In this document: positions 1 through 11,820 of the stretch, piece after piece | Layout: every line of letters starts with the position of its first letter | Position numbering within the stretch: the first letter of the stretch is position 1 | Assembly (NCBI GenBank): GCA_035772735.1 | Contig: JASDFA010000010.1 | Span: 28,769,501 to 28,833,500, forward strand | Direction: 5' to 3' | DNA: 64,000 nucleotides | From: Datura wrightii | Taxonomy: Eukaryota; Streptophyta; Magnoliopsida; Solanales; Solanaceae | Translations under genes and position numbers: made by a program | Notes under the pieces: generated by a model | Database searches by the model: none | What the model was told of the DNA's origin: nothing | The model's input: the letters and a program-made list of their open reading frames with translations, nothing else

Positions 1-466
1 TTGGGAATAAAGGAAAACTCAGTCTGAGATATGTGGGACCCTACAGAACTCTGAAGTGAATTGGCAGAGTGGCATATGAGTTAGAACTACCTCCAGAGTT
101 AGCATCTGTGCACCCAGTCTTCCATGTGTCACTATTGAAAAAGTGCATTGGTGATCCTATTTCTGTTGTGCCACTAGACAGTATGGGAATAAAAGATATT
201 TTCTCTTACAAAGAGTTCCCAGTTCAGATCCTTGACCATCAGCTCGTATGCTGAGGAACAAGGAAGTCGCTTTAGTGAAACTCTTAAGGAGGAACCAACT
301 ATTTGAGGGAGTCACATGGGAAGAAGAAGTAGACATGATGGCCAGATACCCGCACTTATTCCCTTCTAGTTCAGTTCCAGCACTAGGTACTAAATCCCTC
401 CTCAGTACTCTATTAAGTTCCGTACTCATCAGCTCATTTCAGATTTTCAATGTGCATTCCAGTTGA
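1..466 (+). pseudogene. pol: pol 3' end: integrase C-terminal domain and chromodomain (element A)
   Basis: This is the tail of a chromovirus polyprotein. The GPY/F-like part of integrase (LSLRYVGPY, then VAYELELPPELASVHPVFHVSLL) is followed by a chromodomain-like segment (LRNKEVALVKLL, then VTWEEEVDMMARYPHLFPS), which in chromoviruses directs integration to marked chromatin. It is broken: TGA at 57-59 replaces an Arg codon, and a one-base loss near 247-252 moves the chromodomain into another frame. That frame runs from 248 to the stop at 464-466. Compared with elements B, H and C the order and spacing are normal, so this is a decayed copy and not a host gene. Confidence 0.9.
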
Positions 467-582
467 ATCAGCTCTTTTAGCATGGTTAAGTCAGTTTGGA
501 GTCAATTACTCCTTCAAAAACTAGCTCATAGACTTAGTCAGGAATTGCAGCTCTTTTCCTAGTATTCCAGCAGTTTTAGTTT

Positions 583-617
583 TCATTCGAGGACAAATTA
601 TCCCTAGGGAGAGATAT
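583..617 (+). promoter_or_regulatory. Polypurine tract region of element A
   Basis: The sequence directly before the LTR is purine-rich (agggagagatat) and is the expected primer for plus-strand DNA synthesis. Just upstream, tcattcgaggacaaatta is a decayed version of the AGGA-loop inverted repeat seen next to the tract in B, H, D, I and J. The stretch 467-582 before it shows nothing but AT-rich 3' UTR. Confidence 0.7.
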
Positions 618-3600
618 TGTAACACCCCAAAACTTTTCTAGGCTAAACTCAAATCTTGCAAGAAAAATCCAGAATATACCAAAAAAATGCCTCAGAATGG
701 CTTAGACAACGAGTTGTGGTCAGCTCCAATGACTCATTGTGACAGTCATGGTCACCCCTTTCTTGTCCTTCGAGAAACCACGGGGCATGGAACGACCCAT
801 TGTGAGAAACAATGACTCGTCCTGTCACTCGTTGGTTCCCCAGTTCAGAACTACTTTTCTAGGACCCCTACGACTCAACCAACGAGTCATTGATTGATAC
901 AACGTCTCATTGTATGAGTCATTGATTGGGAGTCCCAAAAACCCTCTTCAGTGACAACGAGTGGTAGCAACAAACCATTGTATCATACAACGAGTAATTT
1001 TGACCACCTGTTGTATCAAGTCTAGGATTTATATAAATATTTCTTGTGAAGGTAACGACTGGACACAATGACCCGTTGTGTCCACCAAGGAGTAGTTGTG
1101 TTGCCCGTTGTCAGACTAGTGACCATGGGAGGAACCAATGACCCGTTGGATCATCCAACGAGTCACGGTGTCTCCCGTTGCCAAATATAGTGATCCCAGC
1201 ACCCAGACAGTAGACCAACGACTGGTCCCAACGAGTCGTGGTCTTAACCAACGACTCGTTAAGTGACCTGTTGGTCCTCTATCAGGCAGTTTTACAGATT
1301 TTATTCAAAGGTTATTTTCATAATTTCCTAGCCTTTTTAACTTAAAACCCTGTCATTTTGGTTCATTTAGGAGGGAGCTAAAGGGGTAGAATGACCTTCT
1401 CCCATCATTTACACTCATTCCTTCAAATCTAAAGGCACAGAAATAGTTAGGAAGCAGCAAAAGCAGAGCTAGGGAATTCCACTTCTTCTTAGATTCTCAA
1501 GGGGTTTATCCATAAATTCTTCACCAGGCATGTGGGAATTCAATAAGGGAAGGTTCTTCCCTTATGTCCTCAAAACTTATCTCTATTTCTTCTATTAGTT
1601 ACAGCCCTTTGGATTTGAAATGTGGAAAGTTTTTAGACAAATTTCTTCAAGATTTCAAGTGGAATATTCCATGATATTAATTGATTTATTAATCCCTATT
1701 TCTAGAAATTTTGTGAAACTAGCATCTAGTGGAATGATTTAGCGCTAGTTATTAGTTTAGAAAAAGTAGAATCTTGCGTGTTTGATTAGTTTCCATGTAG
1801 CTTGATTCTATCAGTTTTCAGATTCCCGTATTGTTAGTATATGTTGAAATCTCAGTCAGATGCATGTTAGTCCAGTCTCAGTTAGATTATTACCATACTC
1901 AGTATTTTCCAGAAATGTAAGCTAATATGTTTGACTATAGTTGTTTCTTGAGGTGTCAGTGGGGGCTCCTAGTTATCAGTTTTAGACTCAGATATAAGAT
2001 TTTAGTGGTTCTTTAGACGGTTATAACACATTTAGATAAGAAGCTCTGACCAGTCTTAGAACCCCCAGCTTCAGATTTCAGTTTGTTCTTTAGATAGTTA
2101 CAACGCTTCCAGATAAACAGCTCTAACTTGTCATAGAACACTAGTTATAGAATCCATTTCGATAATAATCTCAGGGTACTTCTAGATAGGTATTCCTGAC
2201 TTAGTCTTGGGCCCCAATTTCGAGCTATCAACTTAATATTCAGTCTAGGACTATCCAATGGGAGTAGGACTTAGCACCTAGCAGACCGGGGTTCCAGCAC
2301 ACCTAGGATCCCAGAACTACGTTGCCACCATAGGTTATTTTTATTGTCCTTATGGCCTGAGACTTGTGATCACCCAGTTCATGCCTTTATACCCTGGCAA
2401 GGTATATTGAGTCCTACTGATTGGTGTATACAATGGACTCCACGTCTATCTCACATGGTTATAGACTCTCCCATTAGTCAGTATAGTCTCAGTTAGCTTA
2501 GCTCAGAACAGTTTTCAGATTACTCAGTTCAGTTCAATATAGTATAGTAGTTCAGATTCAGTATCTCAGATTCAGGGCATGTCTATGACCATCTGACAGG
2601 GTCATTTTGACCATTTCAGTATATTTAAGTTATTTCAGTTTCATCATTTCAGTTGGTCATTGCATGTCATTACAATTCAGTTATTTATCTCTGTGTTATA
2701 TTTTTCCTACTTACCTAGTATATTCAAAGTAGTAATGCATACCTTCTATGTAGTATCGTCTTATGATACAAATGCAGGTTCTTAGTCAAGCACCTTTACC
2801 AGATCATATCTAGGAGTTATCAGTTGTTGATAACACTCAAACCATACCTCCTACCAAAGTATGAAGCAGATGTTGTCAATAAAGAACCAAACTAAGAGGG
2901 TGAATTTCCATAACTGGTGCCTCCTGTGCCATAATTGATCCTACGACCTGTAGCAGGTTTGTACAGGTCGTACCTGCTTCCAGTAAGTTCTTGGCCAGCT
3001 GAAATATGGCTAAGTGTTGGACCTTGGTACTACTCGTACATGCTTCCTACGAGTCATACTGTTCTTCCATGGTCTATCTCTGAGAATTCTCAATATTTGT
3101 AAAGTTCTTCACGAGTGTGATGGTATGAGTCGTATCACGACTCATACTGTCTATTCATGTCAAGAGTCATCCTCTTGTGCAAATCTTCTGCATCTTTCCA
3201 CGACTCAATGTTATGACCTGTACAAGCATTGTATGACTCGTACTGAGATTCATAGGAAGCACTCTTCATATCTTAGCCTTCTGCAACTTTTCACGATCTT
3301 TAGTACGGCTCGTAGCATCAACCTATGGCTCATACTGAGAATTGTATCTTAAGGCTATTTTCAGTACTTTTAGGCTATCTTTCGCACAGTCTTGCTCTAA
3401 CCCATATTTATCCTATAACCAAAGAAAAAGTGCCTTGTATCCATATAAACATACCTAAGTCCATGCTATTTTCTTTGTTTTGAGCGTCGGAAGTTCTATA
3501 AACTCACAGCACATCAGTTGCACCACTAGTGAGTCCTCATCTTTTGAGGATGATGTTAATTTTTTTTCAGTTATTTTTCATACAGTTAGACTTTAGAGTT

Positions 3601-3846
3601 AGCTGGGGGCTTGTCCCAGCAACTCATCAGATATAGATGGCTTTCAAACAAAGACTCAGACTTTCAAAATTATGTTCCAGATGTGTGAATTCTTATTATC
3701 CAACTTTCCCTAAATGATTTATTTATTTAAGCTTCCACTAAAGATTACTAAGATTATTGGTGTTATGATAGACCATGGGTTGGAATGGGGTTACTCATGA
3801 CTCCAAGTACCGTGTCTCCTTCAGGGTATAGACTCGAGTCATGCCA
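618..3846 (+). repeat. 3' LTR of element A
   Basis: The LTR starts TGTAACACCCC immediately after the polypurine tract. Its first 650 bases contain many short imperfect palindromes built on acgactcgt/acgagtcgt (for example 700-1270). A TATA-like tttatataaat lies near 1027-1037. The segment near 3530 (gtgagtcctcatcttttgagga) and the end match LTRs of B, G and H. It is about 800 bases longer than B's LTR, mostly because of the 689-base insert at 2825-3513. Confidence 0.85.
2825..3513. mobile_element. Solo-LTR-like insertion inside the LTR of element A
   Basis: The 689-base segment begins TGTTGATAACACTC and ends CAGCACA, so it has TG...CA ends, and is bounded by the direct repeat TCAGT (2820-2824 and 3514-3518). 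Aligning A with B's LTR shows that B lacks it: B reads continuously through ccatcagcttcaatggtgag where A is split. It has no coding region. An internal inverted repeat, acgacctgt/acaggtcgt, lies near 2941-2970. It is most simply a solo LTR of another LTR-element family. A short non-LTR insertion with an 8-bp duplication ATCAGTTG is the alternative reading. Confidence 0.65.
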
Positions 3847-4364
3847 GAGATAGCCAAAACCCATAGCCATGCACCCATTAGAGATTTGAGGCTAGAGATA
3901 GCTCAAATCTTGCCCAAGCTAAAGTGGATGAATTAATTGAGGCATTGGGATTTGAGAAAACTCAATTAAAAGAGCACAGAAATGGTTGAAAAATATCTAG
4001 TGTCATTTTATTCATGATTATTTATGCTTATGAGTAATTATTTGATTTTCTAGTTAACCCCAATCCAATCGAACCTTCATCAATAGCACACCCCTGGCCC
4101 TTACCCATAATTATTCATTCAATTTGATTGTCTTTTTCTCTTGATAGTTGATTTTAAATTCTAATTGTAATCTTGATTTTCCCCCTAACATTTTATTTTT
4201 ATTTTCAAATGCATGGATGCAATCATAGTTCAAGTCAATAGACAACTTTTGTGTTGTTCAATCGCTATTCACTGTGGATTTTACCCCGCCTCTTAGTTGG
4301 GTTTTTTTATTGCAGCAATCATTTACACTTCCTCCTTGTGAGGAGTGGATTTGAACGTCATCAA
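3847..4364 (+). repeat. Orphan fragment resembling the 3' part of another LTR
   Basis: There is no coding sequence. The end of the segment (ctgtggattttaccccgcctcttagttgg, then cttcctccttgtgaggagtgg, then acgtcatcaa) resembles the R/U5 end of Athila/Tat-type LTRs, which is usually followed by an Asp-tRNA primer site. Here it is followed directly by integrase sequence of element B, so both pieces are truncated at about 4365. This is recognised from general experience of such repeats and not from a search. Confidence 0.4.
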
Positions 4365-4709
4365 TTACATTGTACACCGATAGTATGACTCAATTTGGGT
4401 GGTTGTAGACCGAATAACTAAGTTAGGATATTTCCGACCAGTTAAGACCACAAATTCAGTAGAGGATTATGCTAGATTAAACATTCGGGAGTTAGTCAGA
4501 CTAAACGGGGTTCCCTTGTCCATCATTTCAAATAGAGGTACTTAGTTCACCTCACACTTCTAGAAGTCATTGAAAAAATGACTTGATACTCAGGTCAAGC
4601 TCGGCATATCTTTTCACCCACAAAAAGATGGCCAGGCTGACCGGACGATTCAGACTTTGGAGGATATGTTGAGGTCTTGTGTGATCGAATTCAAGGGAAG
4701 TTGGGATGA
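4365..4709 (+). pseudogene. pol: pol fragment: integrase catalytic core (element B, left part)
   Basis: Translation gives the middle of a Ty3/gypsy integrase: WVVVDRLTKLGYF, then EDYARLNIRELVRLNGVPLSII and FHPQKDGQADRTIQTLEDML. The second catalytic Asp position reads Asn (IISNRG against the usual ISDRG). TAG at 4543-4545 and further stops interrupt the frame. The reading ends at 4709 exactly where element H is inserted and continues at 14062. Confidence 0.88.
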
Positions 4710-6727
4710 TGTCACGACCCGAACGTACACCTGGATCGTAATACGGGACAAGGATCCCTGAGAGACTCCAAGTAGACCCATGGAATGAACATTCATCTAA
4801 CCTCAAATCATAAAGCGAAATACTTAACATGACGATATAGCGGAAGCATAAACATAACATAGAATCTGAGCTTGAGAGTCGGGTCCTGTATTATGAAATG
4901 ATACAACATAGAATCTGCGGTCGGTACATGGAATGTACCGAGTATGCAAGGTAAGTAAAACGGACATTTAAATATACATAAAATCTTATAAACAATCATA
5001 AGAGTGAGACAACATGCTCGTAACATAAATACCATAAAATAACATACGGCTCAAGGTTTTCAATACATTCGTAAACCATTCATTATCATAGTCATGAGAG
5101 AAACTTAATTAAATCATCATTTGAGCCAAATAACATAGACATATCAATACATAAAACATGAGGAGCAATGGGAGATTCTTATAACCCACATACCCCATAT
5201 GAGCACACATGGAGCCGGACTTGTAAATCACTAGTGGGGAGGGTGTTCGTACCTTGCCAACGGTAGAACCATGAAGGGCGCAATATCACACATGAAAGGG
5301 CTCATTTGGGAAAAAGGGACAGTCTCAAGAAAGGTCCCATCATGTCCTACAGTGGCACGTAGTTTTGAGATTCGAAGCTAAAATGGGCACCGAACCTACT
5401 TGGTGTTAAATACTACTCCAAAAACACATATAGTGCTCTTATTATAATGCATGAGATTCATGGGCTAGTTAAATCATTATAATATAAGCATGCTTGTAAA
5501 TATGTTACTAGCCATAAGGGTAAAGCCCGTGATCGGCCAAAACAAAATTAGTAAAATCACGAGGTTCATGCATGCTTGCAAGTCATGTATGGACTTCTAA
5601 AATCATAATTTCATAATGGGCATTTGAATAAATCCATATTATGACTCGTAAATCATAATGGGTTTATCAATATCAACAATTGAAGTAAAGATCATAACTC
5701 GATTCATCATAGAACTTGCATAATTAGGCGTATTTTAATAGAAATTGAATTTAGTAAATTTATAATCGAATTAGTTGTAAAATATTATCATTATTCATAA
5801 AATATGGTGTAGAACATGAGAAGTAATAACCCATGGATAGATCATTAGAATTCCACAAGATTTAAGATAAAACCCCATAAGATTTTTAACAAAACTTCAT
5901 GAATTAGGAGAGATTGGGCATGAGTGTGAATGAAAACACCCATTCATAACCTTACATACCTGGTTATGGCTGATTCTAACACTTCATTGAATGCCCAAGA
6001 AGGAATTGAAGAAAGACTTTGAAGGGTTGCCTTGATCACCTCTCTAGGCTATCACTCTTGCATGCATGAATATGAAATGGCCTAAAATGAACTTAACCCC
6101 CTTAAAATTCACTATTCATAACTCAAAACGACATAGTTTAAGCCTTAGGATCTTAGGAATTACGGAAAAGACCTTACAAAATTCGCAGAAAATAACTGCC
6201 AGATGGTCCTAACGGGGAACCTAACGACTCGTTACCCTAGACCATGACTCGTGGAGTTGTCCATGAAGTACACTGCTCAAAAAGTCTCCTGGGCTCATAA
6301 CGAAAGACTTAACGACTCGTGACCAGGTGACCACGACTCGTGGTCACCATTCGTGATGTGCACTAACTTGGCTTCAACAAAATCAGTCCCTGCTTGGCCA
6401 TGACCCTCCCTACGAATCGTGGGGACTGACCACGACTTATGGGGTCCTTCTGTCGAGTACACTGCCTCTCTTCTTCTCTTTTTTCTTACTCACCACCCCA
6501 CGGCTGACCAAATGACTCTTGGGGCCTGACCACGAGTCACGGTTATACCCGTGGGGTTTTTATTTCTCAAGTTCCAAATTCATTCCTTAGGCTTCCCCAC
6601 GAGTCACATCACGACTCGTGGGTTCCTCTCATGGGTCTCCTCATGACTTATTGTGCTTGGTGCCAAACTTTAGGTTTTTCTTCATTTCAACTCTCGGGTC
6701 TGATCTTTGGGCTTTCGGGGTATAACA
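4710..6727 (-). repeat. 3' LTR of element H
   Basis: On the plus strand it starts tgtcacgaccc and ends ggggtataaca, so on the minus strand it begins TGTTATACCCC and ends GGGTCGTGACA. It holds a cluster of acgactcgt/acgagtcgt palindromes at about 6225-6660. It is about 220 bases shorter than the partner LTR because a block matching roughly 12000-12200 of the partner is absent near 4855. Open frames here (for example 4567-5035) are not supported as genes. Confidence 0.93.
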
Positions 6728-6762
6728 ATTTCTCCCCCTTGGAAACATTCATCCTTAAATGT
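6728..6762 (-). promoter_or_regulatory. Polypurine tract and AGGA-loop hairpin of element H
   Basis: Read on the minus strand, an inverted repeat (acattta, loop AGGA, tgaatgt; plus coordinates 6745-6762, one mismatch) is followed by ccaagggggagaaat and then the LTR start. The purine run is the primer for plus-strand synthesis. The hairpin occupies the same place as in elements B, D, I and J. Confidence 0.75.
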
Positions 6763-6989
6763 TGGAAAACATAAAGAAAAGCAGAGAAATGCATTATCAT
6801 CATCAAATACTGATCATTTAAACTGAAAACTAACGGAATGACTAATTCCGATTCAAACTACATAGCTAAATTGAATTCACGAACCAAACATACATCCATA
6901 TATATAAGAGAAACTTGGGCACATAAACTGAATATTAAAACTAAATAGGGTTTGAAAACAAGACTGATACCTCAAGTTGAAACTAAGCT

Positions 6990-8330
6990 GGTTGAGAATA
7001 AATGTGGGTATCTAGCCATCATATATGCTTCGTCTTCCCACATAGCTCCTTCAACCTAATGATTCCTCGATAACACTTTAACTGAAGCTACTTCCTTGTT
7101 GCTTAGCCTTCGAACCTGACGTTCCAGTATTTCTATCGAAACCTCCTCGTAACTGAGGCTGTCTTTTACACCAACACTATCTACCAGGACAACTAGAGTT
7201 GGATCCCCAAACACTTCTTCAAGAGTGACACATGGAATACAGGATGCATAGAAGCTAATTCTAAGGGAAACTCTAACTCATAGGCCACCTTGCCCACACG
7301 TCTCACTATCCGGTATGGGCCGACATAGCAGGGACTAAGTTTCCCCTAACTTCCGAACCTCATCACTCCCTTCAAGGGAGACACCTTCAGGAATACCCAA
7401 TCATTGACCTCAAATTGTCTCCAACACATGTCAACATAGGACTTTTAGCGACTCTAGGTAGTTTTCAACCTGTCCTTTATCAACCAAACCTTCTCCATAG
7501 CATCGTGAACTGAATCTGGTCTTATTCTCTCCGCTTTGCCAACCTCATACCATCCAATGGGCGATCTACACCTCCGCCCATAGACATCCTCAAACAGTGC
7601 CATCTAGATACTAGAATGATAGTTGTTATTGTATGAAAACTCAATAAGTGGAAAATGCTCAACCCAGCTACCCGTGAAGTTAATCGCCCATGCTCTCAAC
7701 ATGTCCTCGAGGGTCTGAATAGTCCGCTCCACTTGACCATCCGTTTGCGAGTGAAATGTTGTGCTAATCTTAACCTGTATACCAAGTCCCTTTTGAAATG
7801 ATTTTCAAAACTAAGAGGTAAATTGAGCACCTCTATCCAAAATGATGGATAAGGGCACTCCATGCAATCGGACTAGCTCCCAAATATATAGTTTGGCATA
7901 ATCCTCCGTCGAATATGTGGTTTCGACCGGTAGAAAATAAGAAGCCTTGGTCAACCTATCTACCGCAACCCAAATAAGAGTCATATTGTCGGCATGTATG
8001 AGGTAAACCTGTGATGAAGTACATATTGATTTCTTCCCACTTTCAAGTAGGAATGATAATATCCTGAAGCACTCCTCCCGGTCTCTGATGCTCAAACTTT
8101 ACTTGCTAACAGTTCTGACACTTTTCTATGAACTTTGCGATATCCTTCTTCATGTCATTCAACAAATAAACTTCCCGTAAGTCACAGTACATCTTGGTCG
8201 CAATTGGATGATAGAATATTTGGATCCGTGAGCCTCGTGCAACATCTAGTTCTTAATTCATCAACATCTGGAACACATAGGCGGCCCTGATATCGAAGCA
8301 CACCATCTCCCCCTTTGGAGAAGACCTCCA
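6990..8330 (-). pseudogene. pol: pol: integrase and chromodomain (element H)
   Basis: On the minus strand the core reads LIWVAVDRLTKASYFLPVETT then ELVRLHGVPLSIILDRGAQF (7811-8000), with both catalytic Asp regions recognisable. Further on are the GPY/F-type tail and a chromodomain-like end, SNKEVASVKVL then MARYPHLF (about 6990-7080). Many stops and shifts lie between these blocks, including in the zinc-binding region around 8100-8250. It encoded the integrating enzyme of element H and is no longer functional. Confidence 0.88.
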
Positions 8331-8334
8331 CCTT

Positions 8335-9720
8335 TTAATTCATAATGGTTTCCTTTAAATTTACCAAAATAAGGTCTTCATCTTGCCTAGCTTTTACATC
8401 AATCACAAAGGACGATTCTGATCCATTTTGAACCACAACACCGCCATCGGTCGAGTCAAACAACTTAACTCCCAACCTTGCAAGTCGATCCACATCCTTC
8501 ACCAGCTCCGTCTTCCCTTCGTTCACATGAGACACACTCTCCATGGAGAGTCTACTAAGTGCATCAACTACTACATTGGCCTTACTCGGATGGTAAAGCA
8601 GACTCATATCATAGTCCTTGAGTAGCTCCAACCACCTCCTTTGCCGAAGATTGAGGTCCTTCTGGGTAAACACATATTGTAAACTCTTATGGTCCGTAAA
8701 CACATCAACGTGGACCCCGTACAAATAATGTCACCATATTTTCACTGCGAATTCCACTATAGCCAATTGAAGGTCATGGGTCGGGTAATTCTTCTCATAA
8801 ACTTTCAACTGTCTAGAGGCATCTGCTATAAACTTCCCACGCTGCATCAACACACACCCAAGTCCGATCCTTGAAGCATCACAATTCACCATAAATCCAT
8901 CAGTACCCTCTGGTAGAGTTAACACCGGTGCTGAGGTAAGTTGAGTATTCAACTCTTGGAAGCTCTTCTCACAAGCCTCCGACCATTGGAATTTCACCTT
9001 CTTCTAAGTCGATTTGGTCAAAGGTGTTGCAATAGATGAGAAGCCTTCAACAAATATCTGCTAATAGCCGGCTAAACCCAAGAAGCTCCAAATATCTAAA
9101 GGATTCCGGTCTAGGCCAATTCTTCGCCGCCTCTCTTTTCTGAGAATCCACCTTTATTCCCTCACCTGACATTACATGGCCCAAAAATGCTATAGAGTTC
9201 AACCAAAACTCGCACTTGCTGAATTGGCATATAGTTGGCGATCCTTGAGAATCTGAATCATTATTCTCAAATGAGCAGCATGTTTCTCCTCGCTCCTAGA
9301 GTATATTACGATGTCATCAACAAACACAATCACGAACATATCCAAGTATGGCTTGAACACCCTGTTCATCAAGTCCATAAAAGCTGCAGGAGCATTTGTT
9401 AGTCCAAAACACATAACTACAAACTCATAATGACCAAACTGCTTCCTGAAGGCTGTCCTCGGGATGTCATTTTCCTAAACTCTGAGCTGATGGTACTCGA
9501 ATGTAAGATCTATTTCTGAGAAACACTTGGCACCCTGAAGCTGGTCAAATAAATCATCAATCCTAGGTAGAGGATACCTGTTCTTGATAGTGACTTTGTT
9601 CAACTACCGATAATCAATGCACATTCAAAGAGAACCATCTTTATTTTGAACAAAAACAACTAGTGCACCCCATGGAGACTTGCTCGATCTAATGAAACCC
9701 TTATCTAATAGGTCCTTCAA
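8335..9720 (-). pseudogene. pol: pol: reverse transcriptase and RNase H (element H)
   Basis: Minus-strand translation gives MCIDYR...LNKVTIKNRYPLPRIDDLFDQL, then MCFGLTNAPAAFMDLMNRVF and the catalytic box FVIVFVDDIVIYS near 9300-9340. RNase H follows with VDVFTDHKSLQYVFTQ and LRQRRWLELLKDYD (8600-8724). At least eight stops interrupt the frame, for example after MCIDYR and within the connection domain near 9000-9190. The motif order matches Ty3/gypsy pol (RT, RNase H, then integrase). Confidence 0.92.
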
Positions 9721-10400
9721 CTATTCTTTCAATTCCTTTAGATCAGCTAGGGCCATTCTATAAGGAGGCATAGATATAGGATGTGTGTTGAGAAGAAGGT
9801 TAATTCCAAAATAAATTTCCCTCTCAGGAGGAACACCTGGTAAATCATCAGGGATCACTTCTGGATACTTACTCACTACCGGAACTGATTGGATAGTTGA
9901 CGTCTTTGACTCAACATCCTTAACCCTAACTGGATGATACACGCAACCCTTAGAAATCATCTTTCTTGCTTTAACGTAGGAAATGAAATGACCTACAGGC
10001 ACAACTAAACTGCCCTTCCACTTTAAGACTAATTCACCAAAAAATCTAAACTCTACTGCTCGGGTTCTACAATTAATAAAAGCATAACACACATTCAATA
10101 AATCCTTGTCAAGAATAATATCAAAGTCATTCATGGAAAACTCTACAAGGTCCCCGGAGGTGACGTTATGCAATATAATAATCGGGCACCCTCTATACAC
10201 TCGCCTTGCTACAACTGAATCACCAACTGGAGTAGAAATTGAAAATGGTTCTGACAGAGTTTTGGGACTAACTCCAATGCTACTAGCGATATAAGGTGTC
10301 ACAAAGGACAAGGTAGCCCCTGGATCTAACAAAGCATAAGCATCAAGGGGAAACACTCATAACATACCAGTAACCACATCCGGTGAAGTCTCCTGCTCCT
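9721..10400 (-). pseudogene. pol: Aspartic protease (element H)
   Basis: The frame 10356 to 9721 encodes the retroviral-type protease with the catalytic box ALLDPGATLSFVTP close to its start, followed by VSPKTLSEPFSISTPVGDSVVARRVYRGC and the link into RT (PDDLPGVPPERE). It is the longest uninterrupted coding block of H (211 codons) and keeps the catalytic Asp. It reads directly into the broken RT segment. It is part of a dead polyprotein. Confidence 0.88.
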
Positions 10401-11610
10401 GACGGGTCGTAGGGGCATAGAACCTGTTCTGGAACTAACCACCAACTAAACTAGTCAAGGCACCCTACTGGGAAGGACGTGTTGCTGGAGCGGCTAAACT
10501 AGCGGATGGCATACAGGATCCACTACCGCCTGATCTGGCCAAAGGACAATCCCTGAGTCTGTGCCCAGGTTTGCCACAACTGAAACAAGCGTCTGATCCA
10601 ACTAGGCACCTCCCTAGGTGATTCTTGCCGCACCTTGCACAAGTTGGGAAAGTTTTCTCTATCTATATGCTACCCTAGCCCCTCGAATCTGAAGCCCTAC
10701 TCCTCCGATCCCCTCGTGATCTAGATGGTGTACTAGTTAATGATGGTGCTGGAGCAAAAGTCCTGTGATGAGACTGCTGGCACTATCCACACCCCGACCT
10801 AGGCTGAGAAATCCCATAATTGTCTGTCCTGGCCCTCTTAGCCTCACTCTACCTCTGATACACTAACTCCATCTGTTGGGCATGCAACACTATGTGGGGA
10901 AAATTTATATCTCGATGCAGTATGGCGATCCTACAATCCATACCCAAGTAGTCCGCCACTCCATGCACAAATTGGCTCACCCGAGCCCTCTGGTCTGCAA
11001 CTAACTTTGGTGCATACTTGGATAAGCGAGTGAACTCCAGAGCATACTCTGGAACCGACATATCACCGTGCTTCAAAATTACAAACTCAACAGCCTTGAG
11101 TTCCCTCATCTCGCAAGGGAAGAACCGATCTAGGAAGGCTGTATGAAACTCTTCCCAACCTATAGGGCCTACCCCCATTGCCCTACTGTCTCTCCATTGC
11201 TTAAACTAGATATGCGCCACCACTTTCAGCTGATAAGAGGCCAAATCAATGCACTCTCCATTTATCACCCCCATGACCTGGGTGATTTTTAGAATCTCAT
11301 TGATAAATTCATACGGGTCCTGATCTATCTTTGACCCAAGGAACTCCAGAGGGTTCATACTCAGGAAATATCTAACTCGAGCCACCATTGCATTGCCATT
11401 TTTCGAAACATATGTAATCTCCTGAAGATTGACCTGAGTGATCAAGGCCTGCGCGAGCATCTGAATAGCCGCCCGAAACTTAGCATGGGCAACTGGCTTC
11501 AGTGCCTGATGCTCTTGAATTGGTGGGGCCTGCTGGTGCCCGTTCCCATTGCTATCCTCATGGCCATCTCCATATCCATTCCTACTACTATTAATTATTT
11601 AGGGATCCAT
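10401..11610 (-). pseudogene. gag: gag: capsid and nucleocapsid (element H)
   Basis: The start codon is probably at 11610-11608 (MDP), with a stop three codons later. Capsid-like sequence follows: MNPLEFLGSKIDQDPYEFINEILKI, WEEFHTAFLDRFFPCEMRELKAVEF and MSVPEYALEFTRLSKYAP. Near 10546-10590 a canonical zinc knuckle CX2CX4HX4C is intact (CFSCGKPGHRLRDC), preceded by a second cysteine cluster CARCGKNHLGRC. The order matches chromovirus gag. Stops at 11203-11205, around 10846 and elsewhere break it. Confidence 0.9.
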
Positions 11611-11804
11611 TATTTTTTAATCGCAAATAGCACGAATTAGAAGGATAGAGAGACATTTCATCGCACGACATAGATCATCAAAAGAAGGGAACATTTCCTA
11701 AATGTTTCGTAGCCTCTTCATCAAAAGTGTGGTGCACTTCAAACCCATGAAAAAGACTCTACTTAACGCAGCTTTCAAACACCCTAGGACATTTCAAACA
11801 TATT

Positions 11805-11816
11805 GCTCTGATACAA
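11805..11816 (-). promoter_or_regulatory. Primer-binding site of element H (initiator Met tRNA)
   Basis: On the minus strand this reads TTGTATCAGAGC, one base different from TGGTATCAGAGC, the usual complement of the 3' end of initiator methionine tRNA in plant chromoviruses. It lies four bases inside the 5' LTR end. The short leader between it and gag holds nothing else recognisable. Confidence 0.8.
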
Positions 11817-11820
11817 AGTT

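Larger units (their letters stand above)
1..3846 (+). mobile_element. Element A: 3' end of a Del/Tekay-type chromovirus
   Basis: The element enters from the left edge. It shows the integrase C-terminus and chromodomain of pol, then a short 3' UTR, a purine-rich tract and a 3' LTR that begins TGTAACACCCC at 618. The LTR end at 3846 is placed by alignment with the end of element B's LTR at 17410 (gagtcatgcca against ggttatgaaa). The 5' LTR and most of the coding region lie outside the window. The LTR is itself interrupted by a small insertion at 2825-3513. Confidence 0.88.

Noticed and set aside
690..1270. Array of short palindromes resembling a CRISPR or satellite array
   Set aside because: Spacing is irregular, there are no unique spacers of fixed length, and the array is part of an LTR.
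4567..5035. Minus-strand frames repeated at 11759-12370
   Set aside because: They fall in the R/U5 part of H's LTRs, which are direct repeats. Sequence similarity reflects LTR duplication and not a gene.
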